A DNA stretch of 64,000 nt from Macrobrachium rosenbergii. Its lineage: Eukaryota; Arthropoda; Malacostraca; Decapoda; Palaemonidae. The DNA lies in the NCBI RefSeq assembly GCF_040412425.1, contig NC_089755.1:50612798-50676797 (forward strand). The letters run 5' to 3'. The notes below the pieces were generated by a model. The model made no database searches, was not told the origin of the DNA, and saw only the letters and a list, made by a program, of their open reading frames with translations. Shown here one piece after another: positions 42,752 through 55,499 of the stretch (within the stretch, counting starts at the first letter, position 1; every line of letters begins with the position of its first letter). The position numbers and the translations under genes were made by a program.

Positions 42752-43741
42752 CTGTAAAAATGCACATACATCATTAAAGATGAATAAATATCTTATTGCC
42801 TTAACATCACAGCATCAGTGGTTAGTTTTCATACAAGACTGTATTGTATCCAATTTAATGTGTAATGACATCTCTAAAAACTAATACACACTGTTGCATT
42901 CATGAAGATGCAACCTTTCCCACTTTTGAACACTACAAGGCTGCAAGTTAAAGACAGCTGAGGAGACACACAAAAGATAATGCTTCAACTTTTGTAAAAG
43001 AAGTTTTATAATATTCAGATGCTATATTTTTCTTGATACAGCTTGAAAAACTTTTAAATGGGAACTGCAAGCTATAGCTCTGTAATCAAAGTGACATTCT
43101 ATTTACAAAAATATACTGAAAGCTCCTCACACTGAAAATTTAACTCCAATTATATCAAATTAATACCAGTTGTTTGAGAGGAGTCAATATAACAGTGTCA
43201 ACTACCCCCGGCACCAATTCCTTTCCATAATGAGCAATAATCATGGCCCATAATACATCTTGCAATTCCCTTGGGCCTTCAACTTTCCAGTCCTGCTTAA
43301 AATCAAGATTCACTTGAAGATACCTTCAACAAAATTTGCTTAAATGAATTTACCTTTAAACAAATGTGGTTACCATCCCTAAAAGCCACTCAAGTTACCT
43401 TATCAGAATTCTCCCAAATGAAATTACCTACATCAAAATTCATTCAAATGAACTCAATGAAGCAATCTTCATCAAACTTGCCCAAATTAAATTACATCCA
43501 TCACATTCCACCCTAGTTAAGTTACTTTTACCATCCCCTTGAAAGGCAAACTTACGAAGTTATTTCATCAAAATATATCTAAAATTACCTTTATTTGAAT
43601 CCACTTAAATGAATTTAATGTTTTCAATATATCCAAAATTACCTTTACCTGTAGTATTAGAATCCACTTAAATGAATTTATCATTTTCATAGCTCAGTCC
43701 AATGAAGTTATCTTTATCAAAATCAACTCAAATAAAGTTAC
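42752..43741 (-). other. SYAP1 intron filled by a degenerate donor-bearing repeat
   Basis: 990-bp intron between the BSD exon and the SEFVSD exon. Its 5' half (about 43315-43741) consists of diverged units of about 30-45 bp whose minus-strand core is GATAAAGGTAACTT followed by ATTTGAGT-like sequence. The real splice donor is part of the first unit. At least eight further GGTAA sites are visible downstream in the same orientation. The rest of the intron is AT-rich with no other structure that I recognise. Confidence 0.7.
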
Positions 43742-43872
43742 CTTTATCACCATCAGCTGCTGATTTGTTAGAGGCATCAACGCCTTCCCTCTCCAAGGAT
43801 GAGAGCTCGGTACTCTGCCTGATGAGGCCGACTCGGTAGAAGTAATTCCTCCAGAATGCCTCTTCATTGATG
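43742..43872 (-). CDS. SYAP1: SYAP1 (Sap47) internal exon, BSD domain core
   Basis: Second recognised exon, 131 bp, entered in phase 2 and left in phase 1. Acceptor TTTTCCAG|CATC, donor GATAAAG|GTAACT on the minus strand. After joining to the upstream exon it reads T-INEEAFWRNYFYRVGLIRQS, then TELSSLEREG and a polar linker ending SAADGDK. The FW pair within EEAFWRNYFYRV is the diagnostic core of the BSD domain, and this stretch is nearly invariant in SYAP1/Sap47 proteins. The BSD domain is therefore split by a phase-2 intron (43873-44965). Reading through the donor gives a stop after five codons (GNFI then TGA), which supports the splice. The donor lies at the edge of a degenerate tandem repeat that fills the following intron (see findings). 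Confidence 0.94.
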
Positions 43873-44965
43873 CTGGAAAAAACAAAATGAAAATGTACAA
43901 ATATATCACATCTAGTTGTAAAAACAAATATATCATATCTAGTTGTCAAAATGGTACTGAAGGTGGTGTTACAGTATTTATACCATGCTTCTTGCATCAC
44001 TAGAAAATGAAAGTGTAAAAAGTATTCACAGAATTTATAATCATATGCAGTATACCTTTATTGGACTACTACTGTATTCTTAGTTTTGTATGAGGTTGCT
44101 TATTGATATACGTATAATCACTAGAGAAATTTCCTGCACACTTAAGTAAGAGATTGCCTAAAATCCAAGATACCCCATATGAATTTATTTGTATGCAGAA
44201 ACTGAATTCAATTAAAGATGTTAACTTGAATGCAGGGACTTTATTTCCCAGTCCACTTAAGTTTCATCACTACAGTACCAAAGTTAAAACTACTGTATAG
44301 TTCAAAACGACTGTACTGAAATTAGAAAATTTAGCAAAATGACCAAATCAATATCACTCTCACTTAAATAACAAATATAAATATTCAATGCAAAATAATT
44401 TGACTGGGCCCAATCACTGAGCAGGTATGGGATACAGTTACAAAATATTCTCTCCGTGGGACATAATAAAAATGACTTAAAAAACTTTTTGACAAAGGCT
44501 GGCTAAGTTTGTTCTGGTCATATTAATATGGAGTTTTGGTTATTATATTAGCCTCTTCATATCCCTTCATGACAAAATGAGCATGGAGGTAGTGCATTTT
44601 AACATTCACACTAGTTTCACTTAATTGTGGTATTATATCTTGGTTTTTTCCTTCAGAATAATTTCATGACTAAACTGAAGGACTTCCATAGAACTTATAG
44701 TTACTGAAAATTACAAATGTCAGATAAATATGCCATGAGGGGCATAATGATGCTTTACAGGCTGTGGACTAGAATTTCTACCCCTTACAGACAGCAAGAA
44801 ACAAAACCCTTCTAAAATGGCAAACAATAAAGTAGGTACTATTGCTAGGATTCTCCAAAAAATAAAAGTTTAAAGGAAATTGGCAGGACAGAAGTAATTA
44901 CCGACAATTGTGTTTACATTGTCTTTGATCTTTCTATTATTGTTCATATACAGTAGTTAGCTTAC
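43873..44965 (-). other. SYAP1 intron within the BSD domain
   Basis: 1093-bp AT-rich, CpG-poor phase-2 intron. It contains a short direct duplication (about 28 bp, 43894-43954) near its 5' end on the minus strand. Nothing else is recognisable. Confidence 0.8.
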
Positions 44966-45105
44966 GTCTTTGGTACAAGTTCAAATCGCATCTTCTCCAA
45001 GTTAGGATCGGCTGCGAGGGTGGCCTGGGCTACAGGTAGGAAAGCTTCCAAGTCGAATTCAAAGCTCACTCCAGTTGGCGGACTGCGAACGAAGTTGCGA
45101 CGGTC
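44966..45105 (-). CDS. SYAP1: SYAP1 (Sap47) internal exon, start of the BSD domain
   Basis: Internal coding exon of a synapse-associated protein 1 homologue, a BSD-domain cytosolic adaptor (Sap47 is synaptic in flies; mammalian SYAP1 is linked to Akt signalling). It is 140 bp, entered in phase 0 and left in phase 2. On the minus strand the acceptor reads CTTGCAG|GACC and the donor AAAGAC|GTAAGC. The translation begins DRRNFVRSPPTGVSFEFDLE and ends MRFELVPKT. This fits the family block in which an RNF-R-PP-GV segment is followed by the first BSD helix ending in MRF-LVPK. The exon keeps many CpGs although the flanking introns are CpG-poor. It is the most 5' exon I could find. The preceding family segment (PPWV...ILALS) should join in phase 0 from higher coordinates but was not seen. 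Confidence 0.93.
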
Positions 45106-45900
45106 CTGCAAGAGAAGTTGGACAATAATACCAGGGTGTTTAAGAGTACAGTCAGTAGTAGAACACAATTAAATTACAAAGAAAATCTACAGTGTAAAGC
45201 TATACTAAATTTGTGTTTTAACAGCAGAGTACCTTCTGCTCTTAAAGGACCATAGCTCTCTTAAAAAATGTTCTTAAAGAAATAAAGATGTTATCAATAA
45301 CAGAATCATTCATGCTCATTCATGTAAATCATCCATCTTCATATGCAATGAAAATGAATAGCATTTGGACTGCAAACTACATCAAGATGTGACACTGATA
45401 TACTGTACACTGTAGCTACTAGTAAGCTATGGGTTGGAAATACATAATAATGAATCTAACATTAGTAACTGCTACTCATTTGATACAATGGTTAAATGAA
45501 TGGTCATAGTGCAAAAAAAAAAAAATTAGCTAACTGCATCTTCAAATCCAATGTATAAATCTACGTTCTTCAGGAAACAAAAACAAAAAAAACTGTCATC
45601 TTTGTAAAAAGTGCAAGAATAAGGTACTTGCCATTAAAAAATATTGTTTTAGGTTGAACCATAAATTACAAAGGCAGTCACTAACCAAACTGCCTACCAA
45701 AAATAATTAAACTGACAATTGACCATGTCCATCAATGACTTCCAAAACAGAATTAAGTATTCCAACAAAATATGACTGAAGATGAAGACTTTGATGTTAG
45801 AAATAACAAGGAGCCTTTGGGACATTAGCAGATCACTCAAAGACTTTAACTGCAATAGCTCATCAACCAGGACTGAAAGAACTAGAAAATTACATTAATT

Positions 45901-45902
<2 letters not shown>

Positions 45903-45960
<58 letters not shown>
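45903..45960. repeat. (CT)n microsatellite before the SINE
   Basis: Uninterrupted; a second (CT)n run of about 36 bp lies at 46015-46050 between the two SINE heads. Confidence 0.97.
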
Positions 45961-45967
<7 letters not shown>

Positions 45968-46008
45968 GACTCGGTGGTATCACACTAGCCTCACCAACGA
46001 GAGGACCA

Positions 46009-46056
<48 letters not shown>

Positions 46057-46185
46057 GACTCGGTGGTATCACACTAGCCTCACCAACGAGAGGACCACAG
46101 TTCAAGGACTGTATTTCTGTTTTTTTTAAGCTGTGGATTATGTACCAATGGATCAGTTAACTGCAGTGGGTCACAGCAAGACGTG

Positions 46186-46190
<5 letters not shown>
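45961..46190 (+). repeat. tRNA-derived SINE with duplicated head
   Basis: A tRNA-like head containing GACTCGGTGGTATCAC (A-box-like) and ACCACAGTTCAAGGAC (B-box-like) occurs twice as an identical 52-bp copy (45961-46012, 46050-46101) separated by a (CT)n run. It is followed by a body with TTATGTACCAATGGATCAG and AACTGCAGTGGGTCACAG. The same head and body types recur at 52.7-52.9 kb. It is flanked by (CT)n on the left and (GA)n on the right. Confidence 0.7.

Positions 46191-46236
<46 letters not shown>
46190..46236. repeat. (GA)n microsatellite after the SINE
   Basis: Uninterrupted; inverse in sequence to the (CT)n runs upstream, so the block could pair on itself. Confidence 0.97.
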
Positions 46237-46239
<3 letters not shown>

Positions 46240-46367
46240 TGACTGCTGTGTCAAAATACAATATCTTAGTTAAAAACAGAGGTCTTGATGCAGTAATCTT
46301 CACCCAACAGGGACCGAACTATTCATATATTCATAGGATATTGTAACTTTGAGTAATGAATTTAAAC

Positions 46368-46370
<3 letters not shown>

Positions 46371-46434
<64 letters not shown>
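46371..46434. repeat. (CT)n microsatellite
   Basis: Uninterrupted 64-bp tract. Confidence 0.98.
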
Positions 46435-46436
<2 letters not shown>

Positions 46437-46439
46437 ACA

Positions 46440-47378
46440 AGGTCATTCAAAATGTCCTACCACACAATGATAATGTAATTTCTCGGCAGTGGCATAGACA
46501 CAGGTCTCCATGATTTGGTTCAGATGACAACATGAAAAATACTGATGTTCAATCTATATTCAAATACCTCTCTGTCCAGAGTTCAGCCGCTTTCATCAAC
46601 ACTTTCACAATTTAACCTTCATTAACTCCCTTTACCCTATCACCAAGGCTATACTGTGGTAAGTACTTTTCGTAATGGGCATTTTCTATATTATGAAAAC
46701 TGAATGAACCCACTATATATTTATATGGGGATTTACAAACAAACTTCTCTGTTATATAAAGCTAAACATCTTGTGGATAAAGAGATAAATGTTACTAAAA
46801 TTTCAGAGAAGTTTGCATAAAATGTAATTTTGTAAAATCCACATAAACTCGTGTTACATCAGAGGACTGTTACCAGAAAAACAAAACTGAAACTTAAAAG
46901 GGAGCTGGGTGTTGTTGCGGCTGTTAATCACAACAGGATCGTTTCTTGCTGCGAGTAGCTGATGCAGCATGTAAGTGGCAATAAGTTTGAAAGAGAATTC
47001 CCTATTTACAAACGGGAAAAAAATGTAATTCTTTTATTACCTTTGGTGTGTTACGCAATACCATTAATTTTCATAATGTAAATATGAAGCCAATGGATAT
47101 CAGTAATTGTTTCACATGAAACTAAGGGAATTACATTTTGCTCTTATTGGGTGGAAAGACATGGAAAGGGGTTTTAAATGCTTCATATGTCTGTAAAGGT
47201 TTTGTCTATAAACACGTTTTTGGAGTCCAGCCATTCATCAGACACAAAACTAGTTCTTTTTTAAAATAAAGAACTAAATAAATGCATCTGATAAAAAAAA
47301 ATATTGAAAAACGATAATTCAAATTATTTACGGTTTTAAGATCAACTATTAATTCTGAATAATATATACAAAAAATGG

Positions 47379-47436
<58 letters not shown>

Positions 47437-50400
47437 CTGTATACACTATATATATAAATATATATTTTATATATATAAAGGAATGGAGAGAGAGAGAGAG
47501 AGAATTTTCATTTCCCATTAGCCTATCCCCTCTCTTCCTCACAAACCTGACATTTCCATTACAAGGACGCAGGACGTAACATACACGTTAACAACAGCAA
47601 AGGATGACAGACAAGTACCGAGCACAAAGAGCCTCACTTCTAGAAGACACCCCACATGACGCACACGCATTCAGAAAGCAATACCTAGAGCTACGTTTGC
47701 TTCGGAGAACAAAAAACCATTGTGATCGTATACACGCTATGTTCTTAATTAACCAGGCTAAGAAAACAATCAACAGCAAGTCTGTAAAAGTTTATTTAGG
47801 ATAGGCGTGTATTCATCGTCTAGATAACGTATCAGGGTTTCTAAATATCGAGGTTATTTTAGTCTAACTCAGCAGCCCACAAACATTACAATCATAACTT
47901 CATTTCAAGTATGAAAATTAATATTATGGGAACTAAAGTATTTCATGGAAGATACTCACGAGTGGGTCAAATAGCAATGCAAGACAAAAATTATTTTAGG
48001 ACAATTGATGTAAATAATGAAATTTGGATTTGACTGACGTAATCTTTGTTGCTTATGATTTTGACTTTCAAAATAGCTGAATAGATATGGTTCTCTCTCT
48101 CATCATACGCAACTTGAAAATACCTGACAGGGAAATATGCTTTACGAGAAACCCAAAGCATTAAACAAGCCTACCATTAAAGACAAAAAATAGACAGAGA
48201 GAAAAATACAAAGCATTTTCAATAATCTAACCACAATGAAATATAAAGATTACTATTATCCAACAGTTTTTTTTTTGAACTTGAAAAGAAAAATGGCTAT
48301 TCATTTGAACGCAAAACAAGCACAAGTGTCTATAAAATACAGTAGTAAATTTGTCCGCTGTTCGCAATTTAGTACGCGATAGTGCAATCCAATTTCTACG
48401 GCTCTCAATATTACTAATTAAATATACAATCCAAGTTGCCATAGCATAAATTCAAAACGTACGATACCACCTCTTCCACCAAAGATACATTCCGAATAGC
48501 ATGCCAAATGTGTTTTTGGTGTATGACAATGTACAAAATAAACATGGAATAATGAAAAGATAACACTTCGAGCATTAACTTCTCACCCAACGATACAAAA
48601 AAGCAAAATCTCAAAAAAAAAAAAAAAAAAAAAAAGTTTTTGAAATCTCAAAAAAAAATATATATATATATGTTTTTGAAAGTGGAATTCTGGGCGCTCC
48701 AGTTGCTCTCACTGTCTATTTCTCTCCCGGACCTACAGATGGCTTATTACCCACTTCTGTAATGACCACCACCGAAAAATCGCTAAATTACCCAAAGGAA
48801 ATCGATCAGCCTCAAAAATGTGTCAGCATTCATGAATTGTTAATAAGGCAAACGTTAATTCTGGAATGGTATGAGGGAAGCAAACCTTCCACCAGTTCTA
48901 ATTTATTTCACTGCTTTCAATGACGGTTAGCGACAATTTATTTTCCTTGCTTTCTAATTATTTGGCAATTATGTATGAAAAGATTGACTGATCATGACAG
49001 CCAAGTTTCCTTGTTTGAAAATTAATACGTATTAGCATATATATTGCAGCGGCCATTTCCATTAATTCTGTAATCACATGAAAGCAATGGTATTAATCAA
49101 ACAAATAGGATTCTGCAATGTTACCTAAACACACAAACACTAAAACATTCGTAGATAACCCATTCTACTTGGCAAAACAACGTGTACCAGAACAAGCCTT
49201 ATTAACTGCATATTAATTGCAGCACATCTACATATCTCTCTTTCATTATACATATATATATATACACATATATATACATATACATATATATATGGGTGTG
49301 TATACAGACATAACAATTAAGGGGTCCCTATGTATGTAGTTTTCCTTAGCGACGGCCATCCAACTGCTGACTGCACTGAAAATTGCTATGTTTACCGGAA
49401 AACTTGAAAGTATATGTATGTGACAGCAAATGTACATTTATTTTCACTCAGTTTCCCTGATCTTCACCTTAGTTTCTGCAGACACAAATCTTCTGCTTTT
49501 CACCTCTGTCCTTTTCCTTTTCTGAAATGCGTCTTGCGAGAGAGAGAGAAAATGCCGTCTGAAGAATGCAAGGCTCCGTGAACCCACAGAAAACTAGTCG
49601 TTACCGCGCAGCGACCAGAGATATGCAAAAGCAAGAGTTCTTTTCAGACAAAGTTAACGAGGCAAGATTTATTCGTTCATCCTGTCGAATCGACTTTTCT
49701 CGCATCTGGAATACCATCCAGCCGCCAGATCCCAAGAAGCGAAAAATTTGCGTCTGAATGGACGAGCGCGTCAACAGCCGCGTTCAAAAGAGGATATGAC
49801 AATGCAACTTTTCACTTCGCTGGAACCATCAGGGAAAACGTTATATTGGCTTCACAGACGTGCAGCCACAATAACAACTAATAATGACCTCGATCAAGTT
49901 CAGCAAGGCAACGTTTCTCGAATTCAAAAGTAGGACTGCAAAAGGAACGAGGCACTAATATGATCATCAACATAATTTCTTGCCTATGATTTCTTTAACA
50001 CAGCACACTGGAATTTATATCACTTTAGGATATTACTGTTTGTTTGGGTGTCTGCAACTTTCTGAGACCTTAATAGTACTGGTAGTGGTGATTTCCTTTT
50101 TTCCCCTAAAACGGTCACTACGAACTGGACCAACGCCAAAAATATTCTCTTCGACTATCTTCCGTAAACTCCATCGTTAACAGGGAACGTCCGTGGTGCC
50201 TGCAAAAGAACCGTAAGTTCGTGCTACTCGCTTTCTTAGCATCAACATGCACCTTCTGCTGAAGTACTAAGACGTCACACTGACCAGTACTATTGTGTGC
50301 CGATGTTGTGCCGATCCAAGATCGGCTACAATACTTTAAGATACCAGTTACTATTACCTTAGGCGTTCTAATCTATACCGCTGTTCCTGACTTTACATTT

Positions 50401-52700
50401 ATCTGAATATTGATTAGCTACTTATCTGCCTTTTCCTCCAAGACTTCTCTCTCTTACTGATGAGGTTCTATGCTACTGGAGTTTGCTTTGTATGACAATG
50501 GCCATTTAAAGATGTTCCATAAGTATGTATCTGCAAACCGACCATTAATAATTTAACTATTATTAATAACCTTCAATGAAAGTTTCCTCTCCCCTAACAA
50601 TATTAAAAAAGGCAGTGGTATCTAATTTTATTCCAAACGTCACATAACATTTCTCTAAAAATAAAAACCTGCAGGAAAATGAAGGGGACATATTTGCCTC
50701 CGCAATATGTTTTAAAGTACACCAGCTATTCTCCTATTTACATACAATAATAGACAACAAGGAAGAACTTCTATGTTGTGTATTTCCATTCAAATAACTT
50801 TCCAAAACTTTTCACAATGCCTCTCTAGATCCACATATCTGGAAATAAGACTTCCTAACCGAACACCAGATGATTATTCCTTGCCTAAAATTATTTTTTC
50901 TACATCTAAACTAAAGTATCTAACAAAGGTTTCCAATTAGCATTCTTCCCTACCTTCCTTCCCATGAATTTAATATTAATCAATAATGAGAACAACAAAT
51001 AATAATAATTAAATAACCGTGTAACTGTCCATGACTACTAGAAAACCGTGACTTCACCATACCATATAACGTTCCGATTGTCTAAGAGGCCCTTGTTCCT
51101 GAAACAGCAATATAAACCACATGAGCCTTCCTTAGGATTTTTTTTAATATCACGATTTTTTAAAAGATCAATGTCAGATCAGTCTTTGATACCATTTTCA
51201 GCTCAGAGCGGGAGCGAATTACGTCGACCGGCACAATTACTGTCACTTCAGCTTTTACAATTTCTCCGAAAACGACGGAAATAGGAATTTACATGTGTAA
51301 CGTAACCCACTGTATCTGAGATGCCCCAAGCCTTTCAGGTGACAAAAAGTTGGAAAGTGACAGGCAAGAAAAATATATTAAAAATGATGCAAACTATTAA
51401 TCAGACTTCACGCAGATCCGATAAAAGTGTGAATATCAGAAACTGTTGCAGTAATTCTAACAACAAACTTCACCATAGTGATGGTGAACTGCTGTTCAAT
51501 ATTCATGAAATCATACATTTCCAAGGAGCCTCAGGATTATCAATTTATGCAAATAAATCAATATATTGACAAAATCAACAATGTTTCTACACAGTAATGA
51601 AATCTAGGGATAAGAGATATGATAAAAAAGCAAAAGAAAAGTAGAAAAGTAAATATCGTACGAGGAAAAAAAAAGAGAAACATAAAAACCAGACTGTAAG
51701 CTTGGGAAGTAATCCTTTAATCTTTCCCGTTTCAGCAAACATCATGAACATCACATTACAAAAGGCATGCCGATTTTTTCTACTCTACTTGAAGAATAAC
51801 ATTTATTTCCATAGTTTTAATAAGGAAGGAATAATGAGACAAACTGGTCTGCCTTCCCTTTCAAGTTTGATTGCCAATTGCATATGCTGTCGAAGTACTA
51901 AGCATCTATTCATGAAGCACAAAAACTGCCCATAATCCCTCAAAATTTTCATGATTATATTGTGCGCGAGCGAGTCTGCGCTCACCCGTAAAATAAAATA
52001 TACTAAGAGAAGTCCAAGAAACAAACGACAGACTCCATAAAGAGCTACAATCTAGTCCTTGTCTCGCCCCAAATCTTTTCTTCGATCGCCCCAAAGGCGC
52101 CAGGACTTATTTCCCTACCCCAAGGCTGCTTGCTGGGCGTGGGCGGAATTAATACTTGGCAGCAAGGCTCTGTCGCCGGCGGTGGTAGTGGTGGGCTTTG
52201 TGTTACGCAATGCCGAACATCCATATTCTATTCACAAAATGCGCTGCTGACTCCAAGGACGTGCTGGCCAGGCCAATGCGTTTTGGAACCCGAGACGAAT
52301 GTAAAGGACGTCAAAAATACAGGACGTGGAGGAGCAGTGGGAAGGAGGAGTGGTGGAGACCGGTGGAGGGAGGGAGGGCAAGGGGGAAAATACACAGGGA
52401 ACTGGAGATTACAGATTGAAGAAGGGGAAATTGGAGAAAGATGGGAAAGGGAAAAATACAAAATGATAAAGTCAGAAGGAGAGGGGGAAATGAAGGAGGA
52501 AGGGAGTGAGCAGAACTGGACAAGAAAGCGAGAAAGGAAAATGGAAAGGAAGGCCGAGAAAATGAAGAGATAGGGTGAAGGAGAGCTAGATAATAGAGGA
52601 AGCGTAAACTTTTCAGGAATTCGTTAGGAGGCTCGCACCCACGCGAACAAGTCACATATGCTGCGTGTTCATGTGACAGCTTGCGGCCAGACATTCAAAC
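46440..52700. other. No exon recognised in the region upstream of SYAP1
   Basis: I looked here on the minus strand for the missing SYAP1 N-terminal exons (PPWV and ILALS blocks) and did not see them. 49550-49930 and 52030-52330 are GC- and CpG-richer patches; the latter has an ATG-initiated minus-strand frame of about 59 codons with no known motif and could be a promoter or first exon. An A-run lies at 48612-48635. Confidence 0.45.
47380..47436. repeat. (AT)n-(GT)n compound microsatellite
   Basis: (AT)n running directly into (GT)n. Confidence 0.95.
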
Positions 52701-52717
52701 ATAACGTGTACACACAC

Positions 52718-53150
52718 TGATTCCCGGCGTTCAGCGGTCAACGGACTCCCCTCACCAGCGAGTACACCAAGTTCGCATCCCACTAAGGGGGGGGGGGGAT
52801 GACACTGGGCTCGTTTCCGGGAAAATCAATGGTAATTAGTTTAAATTAAGAAATCAATTATGTACCAGAGAGTTATTCAACTGTGATGGGTAGCAACCAA
52901 GGAGATTATGAACACCCGCGTTCGAGTCTCCGGCTGGCCGATGAAGAATTAGAAGAATTATTTTTACTGATAGAAATTACTTTCTCGCTGTAATGTGGTT
53001 CGGATTCCACAATAAACTGTAGGTCCCGTTGCTAGGTAACCAATTGGTTCTTAGCCGCGCAAAATTAGTCTAATCCTTCGGGCCAGCCCTAGGAGAGCTG
53101 TAAATCAGCTCATTGGTCTGGTTAAACTAAGGTATACTTAACACCCTCTC
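52718..53150 (+). repeat. tRNA-derived SINE / composite interspersed repeat
   Basis: Head with CTCACCAGCGAGTACACC and a B-box-like AAGTTCGCATCCC, then a run of 12 G (52787-52798), then a body with ATTATGTACCAGAGAGTTAT and AACTGTGATGGGTAGCA shared with the 46-kb copy. A second block follows: GTTCGAGTCTCCGGCTGG, TGTGGTTCGGATTCCACAA, GTCCCGTTGCTAGGTAACC and CCTTCGGGCCAGCCCTAGG, which I also recall as a common decapod repeat. Non-coding. Confidence 0.75.
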
Positions 53151-53177
53151 GAACTAGCCCTCTAAGGAGGAAAAAAC

Positions 53178-53179
53178 GC

Positions 53180-53240
<61 letters not shown>

Positions 53241-53244
53241 CACA

Positions 53245-53316
<72 letters not shown>

Positions 53317-53318
53317 AT
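53178..53318. repeat. (TA)n-(GT)n compound microsatellite
   Basis: Two long (TA)n runs separated by a CATACACAG interruption, ending in (GT)n. It starts just after the SINE ending near 53150. Confidence 0.96.
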
Positions 53319-54113
53319 GCGTAACAAATGCCATTCCTAACAATCGACACCAACGACAGTTCAATCTAAAAAAAAAAAAATAAAATAAATAAATAAAACA
53401 CCGGGAACCTAGGATACTAATAAATATAAGAAGAATAAAAGGACAAAAATAAGATATATTTAAGAAAAAAATTTATACATATATTCATTTCCCTCTTTCT
53501 TTGCGCGACACGTACGACAAGACCAACATTTCTTTTGGGTTGGTGTATGGTACAACTCCCAGAGGATATCGATCTCGCCCATAGAAGACACTGCTACTGA
53601 CTCCCCATTGCAACTTGCAAAGGGTGCCCGGGATCATTCCTTCCTTCCGCTTACGGTCTATCCATTTCCCTTGATATTCTCCCTAGGGAAACTTCGGCAG
53701 CATGGACCCACGGCTGGGGCTGGTCTTGCCCTCTGTTATATCACTTTAAGTAGCCTTTCGACGAAATTGCAAGAAAATGAGCTTTCTACAATTTTTCTAC
53801 CTTCTTCAAACTTTTCTTTTTTTCTTTATACGAGACTGTCATAAACTTTGTTTCTCCAAACGGCTAAAAAACAAAATTATTCCTTTTTCTTATGTCCCTT
53901 CCCAGGGTTACAGAAACTTCCCGGTTTTCGTAGGATTACATAAATTCGGCTGTTTCCTCACATAGCATTACATAAAATTTTCATTTTTCACAGGTTTACA
54001 TAGTAAGCAATGATGCAAGATGGAAATCACTTTACAAAATCGGGCAAGAGATAGTATTTCCTTCGAATCTAGGAAAAATAATATGCCAATATAAGCACAA
54101 TATAAAACATTAT

Positions 54114-54161
54114 TATATATGTATATATATATATATGTGTGTGTGTATACATACATATATA

Positions 54162-54237
<76 letters not shown>

Positions 54238-54243
54238 ATATAA
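54114..54243. repeat. (TA)n-rich block with (GT) and GTAT runs
   Basis: Compound AT-rich simple repeat. Confidence 0.95.
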
Positions 54244-54529
54244 TGACAAATAAAAACACAAATCACAACGCTGACACGGAAATTATTGACAAGTATGCCA
54301 AAATCGACAAGGCAAGTACGCCTACTATAACCTGTGGAGTAAAGGCAGTCTTGAAAAATTTATCACCCTTATTCTAAGTTTTTTGCTTCCAGTGAAATAA
54401 TGTAAACAACGAAAGGAAATGCTCTGGTCTACCTCAAAATGTGAAATGTATTTTGTTTTGCAATTATTTATAGTTTAATAAAAAAAATATATATGCCTCA
54501 TAAAGACGACCACTAAACCGGAAGCTTTC

Positions 54530-55110
54530 AAGACCATGTGAGGGTAAAAAAATCAGACTCGTAAACAAGTCTGAAATGTTAGTGATTCCTGATCTAAATC
54601 GCACAAGATCTTTAATCATTCAAAGGATTACAAAGACTTTAAGTACATCAAATGCGACCTATAATTATCAAAAGGTCAGACTATACTGAATCGGAATACT
54701 TTCAAAGACCATAATTTTTAACAATTAAAAGCTGTAAAAAACTGCAATAAGACTTTAACAGATCAAAGGGACCTCCAATGATTCAAAGGGTCTCAAAACC
54801 TTTAATAATTCATTAAGCTTCTTAAGGCCTTTAACAATTCAAAGACGTCACGAGACGCCAGAGAATATTTGATAAATCAATGCTGTCACAAAGACTTTTT
54901 ATAGCTCCAAAGATGCTCCTAACGTTTAATATTAAAATAAAAAGCATCACAAGATTCCACTAATCCAATATGACTTTCATTAACTGAGAGGCGTCAGAAG
55001 CCTTCACTAACAGGAAAGCTTCACCAGACTTTTAAATCCTTCAAGGGCTTCAGAGGACCTTTGATAAATCAAAGCCTTCACAAGATCTTAATTAATTGGA
55101 AAGCGTCAGA
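54530..55110. repeat. Highly degenerate tandem repeat (TTCAAAG...TCACAAGACTTTAAT)
   Basis: Some 15 or more very diverged units of about 30-40 bp with the recurring words ATTCAAAG, TCACAAGA and CTTTAATAATTC. It runs up to the (CT)n tract at 55192. Confidence 0.6.
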
Positions 55111-55190
55111 AGCACTGCTTATTATAGAAATAACTCCAGAACTTCTTGATCCGTCGAGGATTGCAAATCATTCAGCGAAATGGCTGACAT

Positions 55191-55191
<1 letters not shown>

Positions 55192-55264
<73 letters not shown>
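55192..55264. repeat. (CT)n microsatellite
   Basis: Uninterrupted 73-bp tract. Confidence 0.98.
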
Positions 55265-55268
<4 letters not shown>

Positions 55269-55499
55269 TTCTTTCCTGCATTAGTCTGACTTCTCATGTA
55301 ATGGAGGTGCTTGAAGAACATCTCATGACGTTCCGAGGCATGTCTTATATTACATTCCCGATGCAGTCTATTAATCGCCAGGGAAACACTGACTTTGGAA
55401 TCCTGTGCGACCCTGCCGCGTTTCTACAAAATTTCTATAATACGGAGCTGCTATGGAATGTCTACATTATTCATAAAAAATTTCTGAAGAATTTCGAAT

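Noticed and set aside
52030..52330. Possible SYAP1 first exon beginning M-F-G on the minus strand
   Set aside because: The frame stops after five codons unless spliced at a weak donor, and no following exon with the family's N-terminal motifs was found.
52130..52700. Charged or Pro/Ser-rich frames on both strands up to 147 codons
   Set aside because: They result from a purine-rich low-complexity stretch at 52320-52570.
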